64,000 nt of DNA from Caldisericia bacterium (GTDB lineage: Bacteria > Caldisericota > Caldisericia > B22-G15). Both the position numbers and the translations under genes were made by a program. The stretch spans positions 104,116 to 168,115 of the forward strand of contig JAOAHY010000001.1 of assembly GCA_026414995.1 (NCBI GenBank), written 5' to 3'. Shown piece after piece: positions 15,928 through 26,074 of the stretch. Under the pieces are notes generated by a model. It searched no databases, was not told the DNA's origin, and saw only the letters and a program-made list of their open reading frames with translations. Each line of letters starts with the position of its first letter. Positions within the stretch are counted from its first letter, which is position 1.

Positions 15928-18720
15928 ATGAAAAAAATTATTGTATTTTTATTTATAATATCAATTTTTAGTCTTCCATCGTTTAAATTTTTAAATTCAC
16001 AAGATTTAAATAATATTGAATTTCAATTAATTAAAGATGAGGAATATAAAATAATTAATGTTGGAAAGGGAGATTTTAGAGAATTCACCTTTAATTTTTT
16101 AAAAAAAGATGACCTTTATGAATTAAGAATTAAGGGAAGAGGAAATCTTTATTTTAAAATTATCTTTAAAAATATGTTAAAAATTTTTCCTAAAAAAGAG
16201 GGGATTTTTATTTCTCCTCTTTATATTTTGAAAAATAAAGAAGGGAAGTATTTTGTCTATTTAATTGATTCAAATGATTTACACTATTTCGAAGCAAATT
16301 CAAATGAAGAATATTTTGAGATAAAATATAATTTTTACATAATTAGAAAAGAATCTATTAAATTTAGAATAAGAGAGGTTGATTCAATTGTAGATGCTTT
16401 TAATATATATTATTTTCTTTATAGATTAAAAGAAAGGAAAACATCAATTGATGGTTTAATTTTACCTAATATATCTCTTACAACAATTATCAATAATATA
16501 GGAATAGAAAATTTAAAAATTGGTGCAAGAATAATTGATCCTCAAGAGCAATATGCTCCCGAAAGAATACTTGAAGGTACAAAGTATAAATTCAAAAACT
16601 TTATTATATTAGATCCAATCAAACTTAAGTTTGAGAATATAAGTTCTAAAAATATTCAACAAGAACTTTATTTCAATGAAAATCCATATTATAAATTAAT
16701 GGGTATACAAATTTTAACTTCTTCTATAAAAAATAAAGATGGTAGTTTGGTAAAAATTGAAAAAAAGAGTGAACCAACTTATAAAATTGTTTCTGGTGAG
16801 AAAGTTCCTGATTATAAAGAAAATTCTATTGATACAATAATTTTTTTAAACCCTGAAGTTGATTATCTTAAAAATAAAGGCATTAGTTCTTTTGAAATCT
16901 TCTACTCAAGATACATATACCCATTGAATATCTCAATAACTATTTTAAATAGACAACTTGAAATAAAAGGAGAAAATGAAGCAAAATATTCAGGAATTGC
17001 TCTGGATTTTTCATATGTTAATGATTTTTTTAATTTTGATAAGAACCATTTTAACAAAAACCCAAAATCTTATTTAGATGGAAAGATTGCCCAATTTTAT
17101 GCTTCTAATCTCTTTAACTTTTTAATTGATTTAGAGAAAAAAACTACCATACTTTCAATTAATCCAAAATATTTCCAACTTATTATGAACTCAGATATTC
17201 TTTATAAAGAAATCGATGATTTAAATTATTTAAATGATTTACCTTTAGAAAGAGTTCTTGTACCAAATAGACCCATTTTCTTTGCATATAAATTGAAAAA
17301 TGAAGATATTAATGAGAAGATTTTAAATAAAATTTTTAAATATTCATTAATATATGGAATTTTTCCAACTTTTTCAAAACATCAAGATGAACCATTTTCA
17401 ATTTGGGATAATGTAGAGAAATTAAGACTTTTAATTAACTATAAAAATTATTTTGACATAATAGGAAAAATTGAATCTAAAGATTTTAAAGTGAGTAATA
17501 TTGCAACTATAGAAAATGGTGAAATTTACCAATTTGGAGATTTTCCAGATTTTTATTTAACAATTAATGGATACGGGAAAATAAAACTTGAAAAAAGTAT
17601 CTTTAAATCAAACGAGAATATTTCAATATTAAACCCTTTGAATAATAAAAAAATAGAGTTTTATGAAGAAGATGGAAAATTAATAATCGATTCTTGGGGG
17701 TTAGATGTTATAAATATAAAATCAGAAATTAACGAAGTAATAAATGAAAATGAGAAATTATCTAAAATAACTAAGTTTGACAATAGAAACATTTCTTTAT
17801 TATTAATTTTAATAATAATTTTTTTTACAATATTAAATATAATTCTTAGAAAAATAAACATTTATATTAAAATAAAACCATTTATAATAATATCTATATT
17901 GTTTTTTTTACTTATAACATTAAATTATTTTTTAGGTATCTCATCTCCCTTTTTTATTTTATTATCAATTGGAATTTATTTTCTTTTTACATCCTTATTC
18001 TCATTTTCATATAAACGAATATTTCTTTTAAATTTTTCTCTAGTTTTCATTATATCTTCTTTAATTTTTTATTTATTAAATGGAAATTTAATAATATTTT
18101 CACCACCATATTATCTTTTTAATAATACATATTTTATTTCAATAATAATAAGTTTATTAATTTTCATATTTTATCATTTTGATTGGAAAAAAATTTATGA
18201 TTTAATAATTTTTTTATCAATTTTAACAATAATTCTTTTATCAAATCCAACAAAAAATCCATTTTATTCACCTCCCATTGATTATACATTTTTAATTTCA
18301 AGTTTAATATTAACTTTTTTTATTCTTTTATTATCAAAAAATTTAATAAAATTTATCTTATCTTTAGCTTTAATTACATTTAATTTTCTCTATGTTTTTG
18401 TTGATAAGATTTATTATATTCTACTTTCAAATAATATATTTCTTTCAGTAGATTTAATACAAAATTTAATTTTAATTTTCATCATTTCACTTCTTACTCT
18501 ATATTTTTCAAAAGTACCTTTTAAAAATAGACCTAAAATTATACATAATAGTTTAATTTTATTCTTTATAATCATATCAATATACCTAAATAGAATTATG
18601 TTAACATCCCCACATATTTTTGGAATAATATCAAGCATAATTAAATTAATATTGTATATAATTTTAATAATTTATATAATATTCTTTTTTGAATCAACCT
18701 TTCAAAAAAAGGAGGAGTAA
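15928..18720 (+). CDS. Large uncharacterised membrane protein: ectodomain plus about 11 C-terminal helices
   Basis: The 930-aa protein is not one I can assign. It has a signal peptide (residues 1-24) and an extracytoplasmic region to about residue 625. The middle of this region (about 310-540) reads like an enzyme barrel: ISSFEIFYSRYIYPLNIS, GIALDFSYVNDFF, VPNRPIFFAYKL, LIYGIFPTFSKH, PFSIWDNVEKLR. This pattern is reminiscent of divergent glycoside-hydrolase-like proteins, but no catalytic pair can be assigned. From about 630 to the end there are roughly 11 very hydrophobic helices. An AAAGGAGAG site precedes the ATG. The stop overlaps the hutH start (TAATG), so the two are coupled. Confidence 0.8.
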   Translation: MKKIIVFLFIISIFSLPSFKFLNSQDLNNIEFQLIKDEEYKIINVGKGDFREFTFNFLKKDDLYELRIKGRGNLYFKIIFKNMLKIFPKKEGIFISPLYILKNKEGKYFVYLIDSNDLHYFEANSNEEYFEIKYNFYIIRKESIKFRIREVDSIVDAFNIYYFLYRLKERKTSIDGLILPNISLTTIINNIGIENLKIGARIIDPQEQYAPERILEGTKYKFKNFIILDPIKLKFENISSKNIQQELYFNENPYYKLMGIQILTSSIKNKDGSLVKIEKKSEPTYKIVSGEKVPDYKENSIDTIIFLNPEVDYLKNKGISSFEIFYSRYIYPLNISITILNRQLEIKGENEAKYSGIALDFSYVNDFFNFDKNHFNKNPKSYLDGKIAQFYASNLFNFLIDLEKKTTILSINPKYFQLIMNSDILYKEIDDLNYLNDLPLERVLVPNRPIFFAYKLKNEDINEKILNKIFKYSLIYGIFPTFSKHQDEPFSIWDNVEKLRLLINYKNYFDIIGKIESKDFKVSNIATIENGEIYQFGDFPDFYLTINGYGKIKLEKSIFKSNENISILNPLNNKKIEFYEEDGKLIIDSWGLDVINIKSEINEVINENEKLSKITKFDNRNISLLLILIIIFFTILNIILRKINIYIKIKPFIIISILFFLLITLNYFLGISSPFFILLSIGIYFLFTSLFSFSYKRIFLLNFSLVFIISSLIFYLLNGNLIIFSPPYYLFNNTYFISIIISLLIFIFYHFDWKKIYDLIIFLSILTIILLSNPTKNPFYSPPIDYTFLISSLILTFFILLLSKNLIKFILSLALITFNFLYVFVDKIYYILLSNNIFLSVDLIQNLILIFIISLLTLYFSKVPFKNRPKIIHNSLILFFIIISIYLNRIMLTSPHIFGIISSIIKLILYIILIIYIIFFFESTFQKKEE

Positions 18721-20243
18721 TGGCAAAATTACTAATTGATGGAAATAGTTTAACAATTGAAGATCTTGTATCTGTTGCAAGATTTAGAAAGAGTGTTGAA
18801 CTTTCACCTTATGCAATAGATAAAATAGATGATGCAAGAAGGGTATTAGAAAATTTTTCCAAAAAAGATGAGCCAATTTATGGAATTAATACTGGATTAG
18901 GTAAATTGTGCAATATTAAAATAAGTAAAGAAAATTTATTGAAATTACAGGAAAATATAGTTCGCTCTCACAACATAAATTTAAAACCTTTTTCTTCAAA
19001 AGAGATAGTCAGAGGTACTATGCTCATTAGAGCAAATTCTCTTGCAAAAGGATACTCTGGAATTAGAAGAGAAATAATTGAAAGAATAATTCTTTTTTTA
19101 AACGAGGATATTATTCCTTATATTACACAAAAAGGTTCTCTTGGAGCCTCAGGAGATCTTATTCCTCTTGCAGCAATTGCTTCATTTTTAATGGGAGAAG
19201 GTAAAGGAATTTATAAAGGGAAGGAATATAAATCAATTGATATTCATAAAAAATTAAACATTGAACCATTTGTTTTTTTTGAAAAAGAAGCATTATCTTT
19301 AATTAATGGAACCTCTTTTTCTCTTGCTATTGCTTGTATATCGACATATGATGCAAAACAAATTCTTAAAAATGCTATAATTTCTGGAGCATTAAGCATG
19401 GAGGCACTTCTTGCATCTAATTCTCCATTTAATCCATTAATACATAAGGCAAAACCTCAAACAGGACAAGGTGTAATTGCATATGGTATTAACCTTTTAC
19501 TTGAAGGTAGCACATTAATTAATTCAATTAAAGAAAAAGTCCAAGATTCATATGTAATAAGATGTATACCACAAATTTATGGTTCTATCTATAACACTTT
19601 AAAATTTATAGAAAAAAATTTAACAATTGAGTTGAATTCAGCATCCGATAATCCACTTGTATTTCATGAAGAAAACATGATTCTTTCAGGAGGAAATTTT
19701 CATGGTTCATTTATATCAACTAATTGTGATTTTCTTTCAATTGAATTGACAATTTTAAGTAATAATATTGAAAGAAGAATAAATAGATTAATGAATCCAA
19801 ATTTATCTTTTGGTCTTCCACCATTTTTAATTGAAAATAGCGGACTTAATACTGGATTAATGCTTTTACAATATCTGGCTGCTTCTCTTGTTAGTGAAAA
19901 TAGAATTCTTTCTTATCCAGCATCTGTTACATCGATCTCTGTCTCTTGTGATCAAGAGGATGATACTAGCATGTCAAGCAATTCTGCAAGAAAATTGAGA
20001 CAAATTGTTGATAATTTGTATACAATAATATCCCTTGAATTAATTTCAGCTATTCAAGCACTTTCATTTAGAAGTGGAAAACTTGGAAGAGGTACTTCAG
20101 TTGCTTATAAAATAATAAGAGATGTATATCAACCTATTTCAAGAGATGAGAATTTGACTAGTTATATAGAGAAAGTGAGAGAGTTAATTTATGATGGTAG
20201 TCTAATTAAAGAGGTTGAAAAAGAGATTGGAGAACTTTTCTAA
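18720..20243 (+). CDS. hutH: Histidine ammonia-lyase
   Basis: The 507-aa enzyme converts L-histidine to urocanate and ammonia with an MIO cofactor formed from Ala143-Ser144-Gly145 in GSLGASGDL. Tyr54 in PIYGINTGLG is the usual catalytic tyrosine. Ser83-His84 (VRSHN) and the QED motif in SCDQEDDTSMSSN favour histidine over tyrosine or phenylalanine, which have NQD. GTSFSLA and FHGSFIS are also family motifs. No hutU, hutI or hutG lies nearby, so the rest of the pathway must be elsewhere or absent. It sits between a giant membrane protein and rnhC, overlapping both. Confidence 0.92.
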   Translation: MAKLLIDGNSLTIEDLVSVARFRKSVELSPYAIDKIDDARRVLENFSKKDEPIYGINTGLGKLCNIKISKENLLKLQENIVRSHNINLKPFSSKEIVRGTMLIRANSLAKGYSGIRREIIERIILFLNEDIIPYITQKGSLGASGDLIPLAAIASFLMGEGKGIYKGKEYKSIDIHKKLNIEPFVFFEKEALSLINGTSFSLAIACISTYDAKQILKNAIISGALSMEALLASNSPFNPLIHKAKPQTGQGVIAYGINLLLEGSTLINSIKEKVQDSYVIRCIPQIYGSIYNTLKFIEKNLTIELNSASDNPLVFHEENMILSGGNFHGSFISTNCDFLSIELTILSNNIERRINRLMNPNLSFGLPPFLIENSGLNTGLMLLQYLAASLVSENRILSYPASVTSISVSCDQEDDTSMSSNSARKLRQIVDNLYTIISLELISAIQALSFRSGKLGRGTSVAYKIIRDVYQPISRDENLTSYIEKVRELIYDGSLIKEVEKEIGELF

Positions 20244-20907
20244 ATATATAGGAATAGATGAATCAGGAAAAGGAGATTTTTTTGGTAATCTTGTTATAGC
20301 TGGAGTAATTTTTGATAAGAAAAAAGAAGACATTTTAAAAAATTTAAATGTAAGAGACTCAAAAAAGATCGAAGATTCAAGAATTAAATTTCTTGCAAAT
20401 GAAATCAAAAAAAATTTAAATTATGAAATTATATCTATTTCTCCAAAAAAATTTAATTTATTATACAAAAATTTCAAAAATATGAATATACTTCTATCAT
20501 GGGCATACTCTAAAGTTATTTCAAATCTAATTAAAAAAGACAAAGTTTCATTAATACTTATTGATAAATTTACAAATAAAAATTATATTGATTCATTTTT
20601 AAAAGATGAAATAAAAAATATTGAAAGAGTTGAAATTATAAAAGGTGAAAAAGACATTGCAATAGCATGCGCATCTATAATTGCAAGAGATTCCTTTTTA
20701 AAATCAATATTAAATTTAGAAAAAAAATGGAATTTTTCTTTTCCAAAAGGAGCAGGAGACAATGTGATTATCAGTGGTATAGATTTTGCAAGAAAATTTG
20801 GAACACAAAGATTAAATGAAGTTGCAAAAATTAATTTTAAAAATTATAAAAAAATTTTAGAACTTCTAAGTAAAGAGAATTTATCTTTTGGAGGAGAAAA
20901 TGTTTGA
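20215..20907 (+). CDS. rnhC: Ribonuclease HIII-type, lacking the N-terminal domain
   Basis: The 230-aa enzyme cleaves RNA in RNA-DNA hybrids. The motif YIGIDESGKGDFFG (residues 11-24) has the D-E-S-G-K-G-D form specific to RNase HIII rather than HII. RDSKKIED, ILIDKFTNK (Asp) and AIACASIIARDSFL complete the active site. Typical RNase HIII proteins have an extra 70-80 residue TBP-like substrate-binding domain in front; here only about 10 residues precede the catalytic core. The start is uncertain: TTG 20215 or TTG 20227, both inside the hutH 3' end and without a clean ribosome site, so translation is probably coupled. Confidence 0.87.
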   Translation: MKKRLENFSKYIGIDESGKGDFFGNLVIAGVIFDKKKEDILKNLNVRDSKKIEDSRIKFLANEIKKNLNYEIISISPKKFNLLYKNFKNMNILLSWAYSKVISNLIKKDKVSLILIDKFTNKNYIDSFLKDEIKNIERVEIIKGEKDIAIACASIIARDSFLKSILNLEKKWNFSFPKGAGDNVIISGIDFARKFGTQRLNEVAKINFKNYKKILELLSKENLSFGGENV

Positions 20908-21529
20908 TAAAAAAACTTTTATTGAAATTATAAAGTTAATGAGAGATAGAGAATTAATTGGGGGATATGGTGGTAATATCTCAATAAGAGCTAATGAATT
21001 AATTTTAATAACTCCCTCAGGGTTAAATAAAAGTTTTTTAAATGAAAATGATTTAATAGTTGTAAATTTTAATGGTGAGGTTGTTGAAGGGAAAGGTAAG
21101 CCCTCATCTGAAATTTTAATGCATTTAGAGATATATAAGAGTAGAGAAGATGTAACAGCAATTATTCACTCTCACCCCACTTATTCTGTATCAATTTGTA
21201 TATTAGATATAGAGATTGTAAATGAAATTCTACCTGAAACAATTATTTATCTTGGAAAAATTGGCTTTGTGAACTACATTAAACCTGGCACCTTAGATCT
21301 TGCTAAGGCTGTAGCAGAAAGTTTATTAGAAGGCGATGCTTCTTATATGAGAAATCATGGAGTTGTTGTTGTTGGTAAAAATTTAATAGATGCTTATAGT
21401 AAAATAGAGTTACTTGAAGAGTTCTCGAAATCAATAGTTTATTCGAAACTTTTAGGCAAAATTAAAAAAATCCCTCAAGAAGATGTTAATTACTTTTTTG
21501 AAGTTTATAAATATTTAAGAAAAAAATAA
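20900..21529 (+). CDS. Class II aldolase/adducin family protein
   Basis: The 209-aa protein has the zinc site of class II aldolases: His90 and His92 in IIHSHPTY and His153 in RNHG, with the likely catalytic Glu71 in PSSEILMH. GGNISIR and LITPSG are substrate phosphate-binding motifs. It resembles fuculose-phosphate aldolase, ribulose-phosphate 4-epimerase and methylthioribulose-phosphate dehydratase relatives; the sequence alone does not choose among these. The start is the ATG at 20900, since the upstream in-frame TTG lies within the GGAGGAG ribosome site. It overlaps rnhC by 8 bp. Confidence 0.88.
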   Translation: MFDKKTFIEIIKLMRDRELIGGYGGNISIRANELILITPSGLNKSFLNENDLIVVNFNGEVVEGKGKPSSEILMHLEIYKSREDVTAIIHSHPTYSVSICILDIEIVNEILPETIIYLGKIGFVNYIKPGTLDLAKAVAESLLEGDASYMRNHGVVVVGKNLIDAYSKIELLEEFSKSIVYSKLLGKIKKIPQEDVNYFFEVYKYLRKK

Positions 21530-21533
21530 TTTA

Positions 21534-21911
21534 TCACTTTGTTTCTTCCCATAAAGAATCAAGTTGACTTATATTTAACTCTTTTAAATTCAATTTTCTT
21601 TCTTTTGCTAATTTCTCCATTTTTTCTATTCTATCTTTAAATTTGTTAAAACTTTTATTTAAAGTATCAAATATATCCAAATTTAAAAATCTTGATAGAT
21701 TAACAATGGTAATAATAATATCACCAAATTCTTCTTCTATATCTTCTTTATCATCTCTTTTTAATGCTTCTTTTAATTCCTTAATTTCTTCTTCAAGTTT
21801 ATTTATAACACCAAAGACATTATCCCAATCAAAATTATATTCGCTTTTTAGATAATTTTGAAAATCTATTATATCCTTTACAATTTTTCTCTCTTTTTCC
21901 ATTCTTCCCAT
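21534..21911 (-). CDS. MazG C-terminal-half nucleotide pyrophosphohydrolase (separate gene)
   Basis: The 125-aa protein aligns with the second domain of the two-domain MazG nucleoside triphosphate pyrophosphohydrolase: SEYNFDWDNVFGVINKLEEE, then IEEEFGDIIITIVNLSRFL, then an FKDRIEKMEKLAKERKLNL helix and a final LDSLWEETK. The Glu/Asp metal-binding set ExxE..EExxD is intact. The first MazG domain is encoded upstream, fused to a phosphatase, in a frame offset by one base and overlapping by 34 bp. The start may be ATG 21911 or 21902; neither has a strong ribosome site. The two halves probably assemble, since MazG domains act as dimers. Confidence 0.85.
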   Translation of the reverse strand: MGRMEKERKIVKDIIDFQNYLKSEYNFDWDNVFGVINKLEEEIKELKEALKRDDKEDIEEEFGDIIITIVNLSRFLNLDIFDTLNKSFNKFKDRIEKMEKLAKERKLNLKELNISQLDSLWEETK

Positions 21912-22714
21912 CTATCTTCAACATCTTTTGAATTGTTAACAATTTCGTCTTTAAAAACATGAGGGTGTCTTGCAACAAGTTTTTTTATTACTTTTTTTAA
22001 AACATCATTTAATGTAAATTCTTGTTTTTCTTCTCCAATTATTATTTGAAAAAGAATTTCAAGCATAACATCTCCAAGTTCTTCAGATATATTCTGAAAA
22101 TCATTATTAAATATTGCTGTTTTAAGTTCTTGAACTTCACTATCAATATACTTTACTAAAGATTCTCTTGTTTGTTCTCTATCCCATGGACACTCTTTTC
22201 TTAGTGTCTTTACTGTTTCATAAAATATTTTAAAATTCAACTCTTCTTCATTTGGAATTATCACAGGAAGAAGCTCATATAATTCATAAATAAAGCTCTC
22301 CTGTTTCAAATTTTCAATTCCAAAATTTCTTTTTGTTTTTAAAAGTTCAATGCTTTCTTTTGGTGTATAACCTTTCAAAAGAAAATAAATTGCTATAAAA
22401 GTTCCGGTTCTTCCAATTCCAGCATCGCAATGAATTAATGTTGAAACTTCCCATCTTTCCATTAAATTTATCCAATAAATGAATTTTTTAACTTGTTCAA
22501 GTGAAGGAACATCAAAATCTTTAACGGGAAGATAAAGGTGTCTAATTTTATATTTTTTAATTAAAAGATCTGGTAATTTTTTTTCAGAAAGTGTTATTAT
22601 TGACTTTATATTATTTTCTTTTAAAAACTTAAATTTTTCTTCACTATCTGGATATTCAGAGGCAGCAAGAAAATTCTCAACAATCCATGAAAAATTATTA
22701 AATGGATTCTGCAT
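21878..22714 (-). CDS. Dual-specificity/tyrosine phosphatase domain fused to MazG N-terminal domain
   Basis: The 278-aa product has two parts. Residues 1-150 are a cysteine-dependent protein phosphatase domain with the signature HCDAGIGRTGTF (His95, Cys96, Arg102) and an upstream general-acid candidate in PVKDFDVPS. Residues 160-278 are the first MazG domain with the hallmark CPWDREQT (175-182), SEVQELKTAI, ISEELGDVML and RHPHVF. MazG removes noncanonical or excess NTPs; a phosphatase attached to it is unusual. TGA-TATAAT ends 6 bp before the ATG with no ribosome site, so the mRNA is predicted to be leaderless. The other MazG half follows in the -1 frame. Confidence 0.88.
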   Translation of the reverse strand: MQNPFNNFSWIVENFLAASEYPDSEEKFKFLKENNIKSIITLSEKKLPDLLIKKYKIRHLYLPVKDFDVPSLEQVKKFIYWINLMERWEVSTLIHCDAGIGRTGTFIAIYFLLKGYTPKESIELLKTKRNFGIENLKQESFIYELYELLPVIIPNEEELNFKIFYETVKTLRKECPWDREQTRESLVKYIDSEVQELKTAIFNNDFQNISEELGDVMLEILFQIIIGEEKQEFTLNDVLKKVIKKLVARHPHVFKDEIVNNSKDVEDRWEEWKKREKL

Positions 22715-22720
22715 ATGATA

Positions 22721-22729
22721 ATTATATCA
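22721..22729 (-). promoter_or_regulatory. Extended -10 promoter giving a leaderless phosphatase-MazG mRNA
   Basis: TGATATAAT on the minus strand (hexamer 22721-22726) ends 6 bp before the ATG at 22714. There is no Shine-Dalgarno sequence. Confidence 0.65.
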
Positions 22730-22739
22730 TTTCTCTTCA

Positions 22740-22748
22740 TGTTATAAT
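22740..22748 (+). promoter_or_regulatory. Extended -10 promoter of nfnAB
   Basis: TGTTATAAT (hexamer 22743-22748) lies back-to-back with the minus-strand promoter at 22721-22729. It precedes a 25-nt leader with an AGGAGG ribosome site before the ATG at 22780. Confidence 0.6.
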
Positions 22749-22779
22749 ATTTTAAGAATGTTTTCTTTAGGAGGAATAG

Positions 22780-25033
<2,254 letters not shown>

Positions 25034-25048
25034 AGTTTGGAGGATTTA

Positions 25049-26074
25049 TTGGATAACATTAAAGAAGCCCTATTATATGAAAAATTAGATAAAAAAAAAG
25101 TAAGATGTAATCTTTGTTATAAAAGATGTTTAATAAAAGAGAGTGAATTTGGCTTTTGTGGAGTAAGAAAAAATATTGATGGAACACTTTTTACAACAAT
25201 ATATGGTGTTATTTCCTCTATTGCTATTGATCCAATTGAAAAGAAACCTCTTTTTCATTTTTATCCTGGAAGTCAAACTTTATCGTTAGGGACATGGGGA
25301 TGCAATTTAAGATGTGGACATTGTCAAAATTGGGAAATTTCGTATGAAAAATATCATGACAAACTTCTTTCTATGAGTAAATATTTAACTCCACAAGATT
25401 TAATAAAACTTGCAAAATCTTATAATTCAAAAGGTATTTCATTTACATATAACGAACCAACAATTTGGTTTGAATATACACTTGATGTTTTTAAACTTGC
25501 AAAAGAGGAAGATCTTTATACTGTTTATGTTACAAATGGAACAATAACTTCTGAAGGTTTAAATATAATTTCACAATATCTTGATGCATTTAGAGTTGAT
25601 ATTAAAGCGTTTTATGATTCAAGTTTTAAAAAAATAACTAATGTTAAAGGAGCAAATTTTATTCTTGAAAGAACAATAGAAGCAAAGAAACTGGGATTAC
25701 ATATTGAAGTTATTACAAATGTAATACCAACAGTTAATGATTCTATAAAAGAAATGGAAGAACTTGCAATTTGGATTAAAGAAAATCTTGGACCAAAAAC
25801 ACCTTGGCATATAACAAGATTTTATCCATATATGAACTTTTCACATCTAATGCCAACACCTATAAAAACTTTAGAAATGATAAAAGAAATCGGAGATAAA
25901 GTTGGTTTAAATTTTGTTTATATAGGAAATGTCTTTGGGCATCCATTTGAAAATACTTATTGTCCAAATTGTAAAAGTTTAGTAATAAAAAGAGCAGGTT
26001 TTGAGATTCTTGAATATAATGTAATTCATGGGAGATGTAAATTTTGTGGCTCAGATTTAAATATAAGAGAATAA
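25049..26074 (+). CDS. amrS: AmmeMemoRadiSam-system-type radical SAM enzyme (AmrS/PflA-like)
   Basis: The 341-aa radical SAM protein has the cluster motif CNLRCGHC (Cys85, 89, 92). An N-terminal cysteine group (Cys20, 23, 27, 37) in RCNLCYKRC..GFCG and a C-terminal zinc-ribbon-like CPNC..CKFCG flank the core. The segment PIEKKPLFHFYPGS and the ending are typical of AmrS. The usual partners AmmeA and Memo are not in the neighbourhood, so its substrate is open. The start is taken as TTG 25049, which follows GGAGG; the earlier TTG at 25037 lies within that site. Confidence 0.88.
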   Translation: MDNIKEALLYEKLDKKKVRCNLCYKRCLIKESEFGFCGVRKNIDGTLFTTIYGVISSIAIDPIEKKPLFHFYPGSQTLSLGTWGCNLRCGHCQNWEISYEKYHDKLLSMSKYLTPQDLIKLAKSYNSKGISFTYNEPTIWFEYTLDVFKLAKEEDLYTVYVTNGTITSEGLNIISQYLDAFRVDIKAFYDSSFKKITNVKGANFILERTIEAKKLGLHIEVITNVIPTVNDSIKEMEELAIWIKENLGPKTPWHITRFYPYMNFSHLMPTPIKTLEMIKEIGDKVGLNFVYIGNVFGHPFENTYCPNCKSLVIKRAGFEILEYNVIHGRCKFCGSDLNIRE

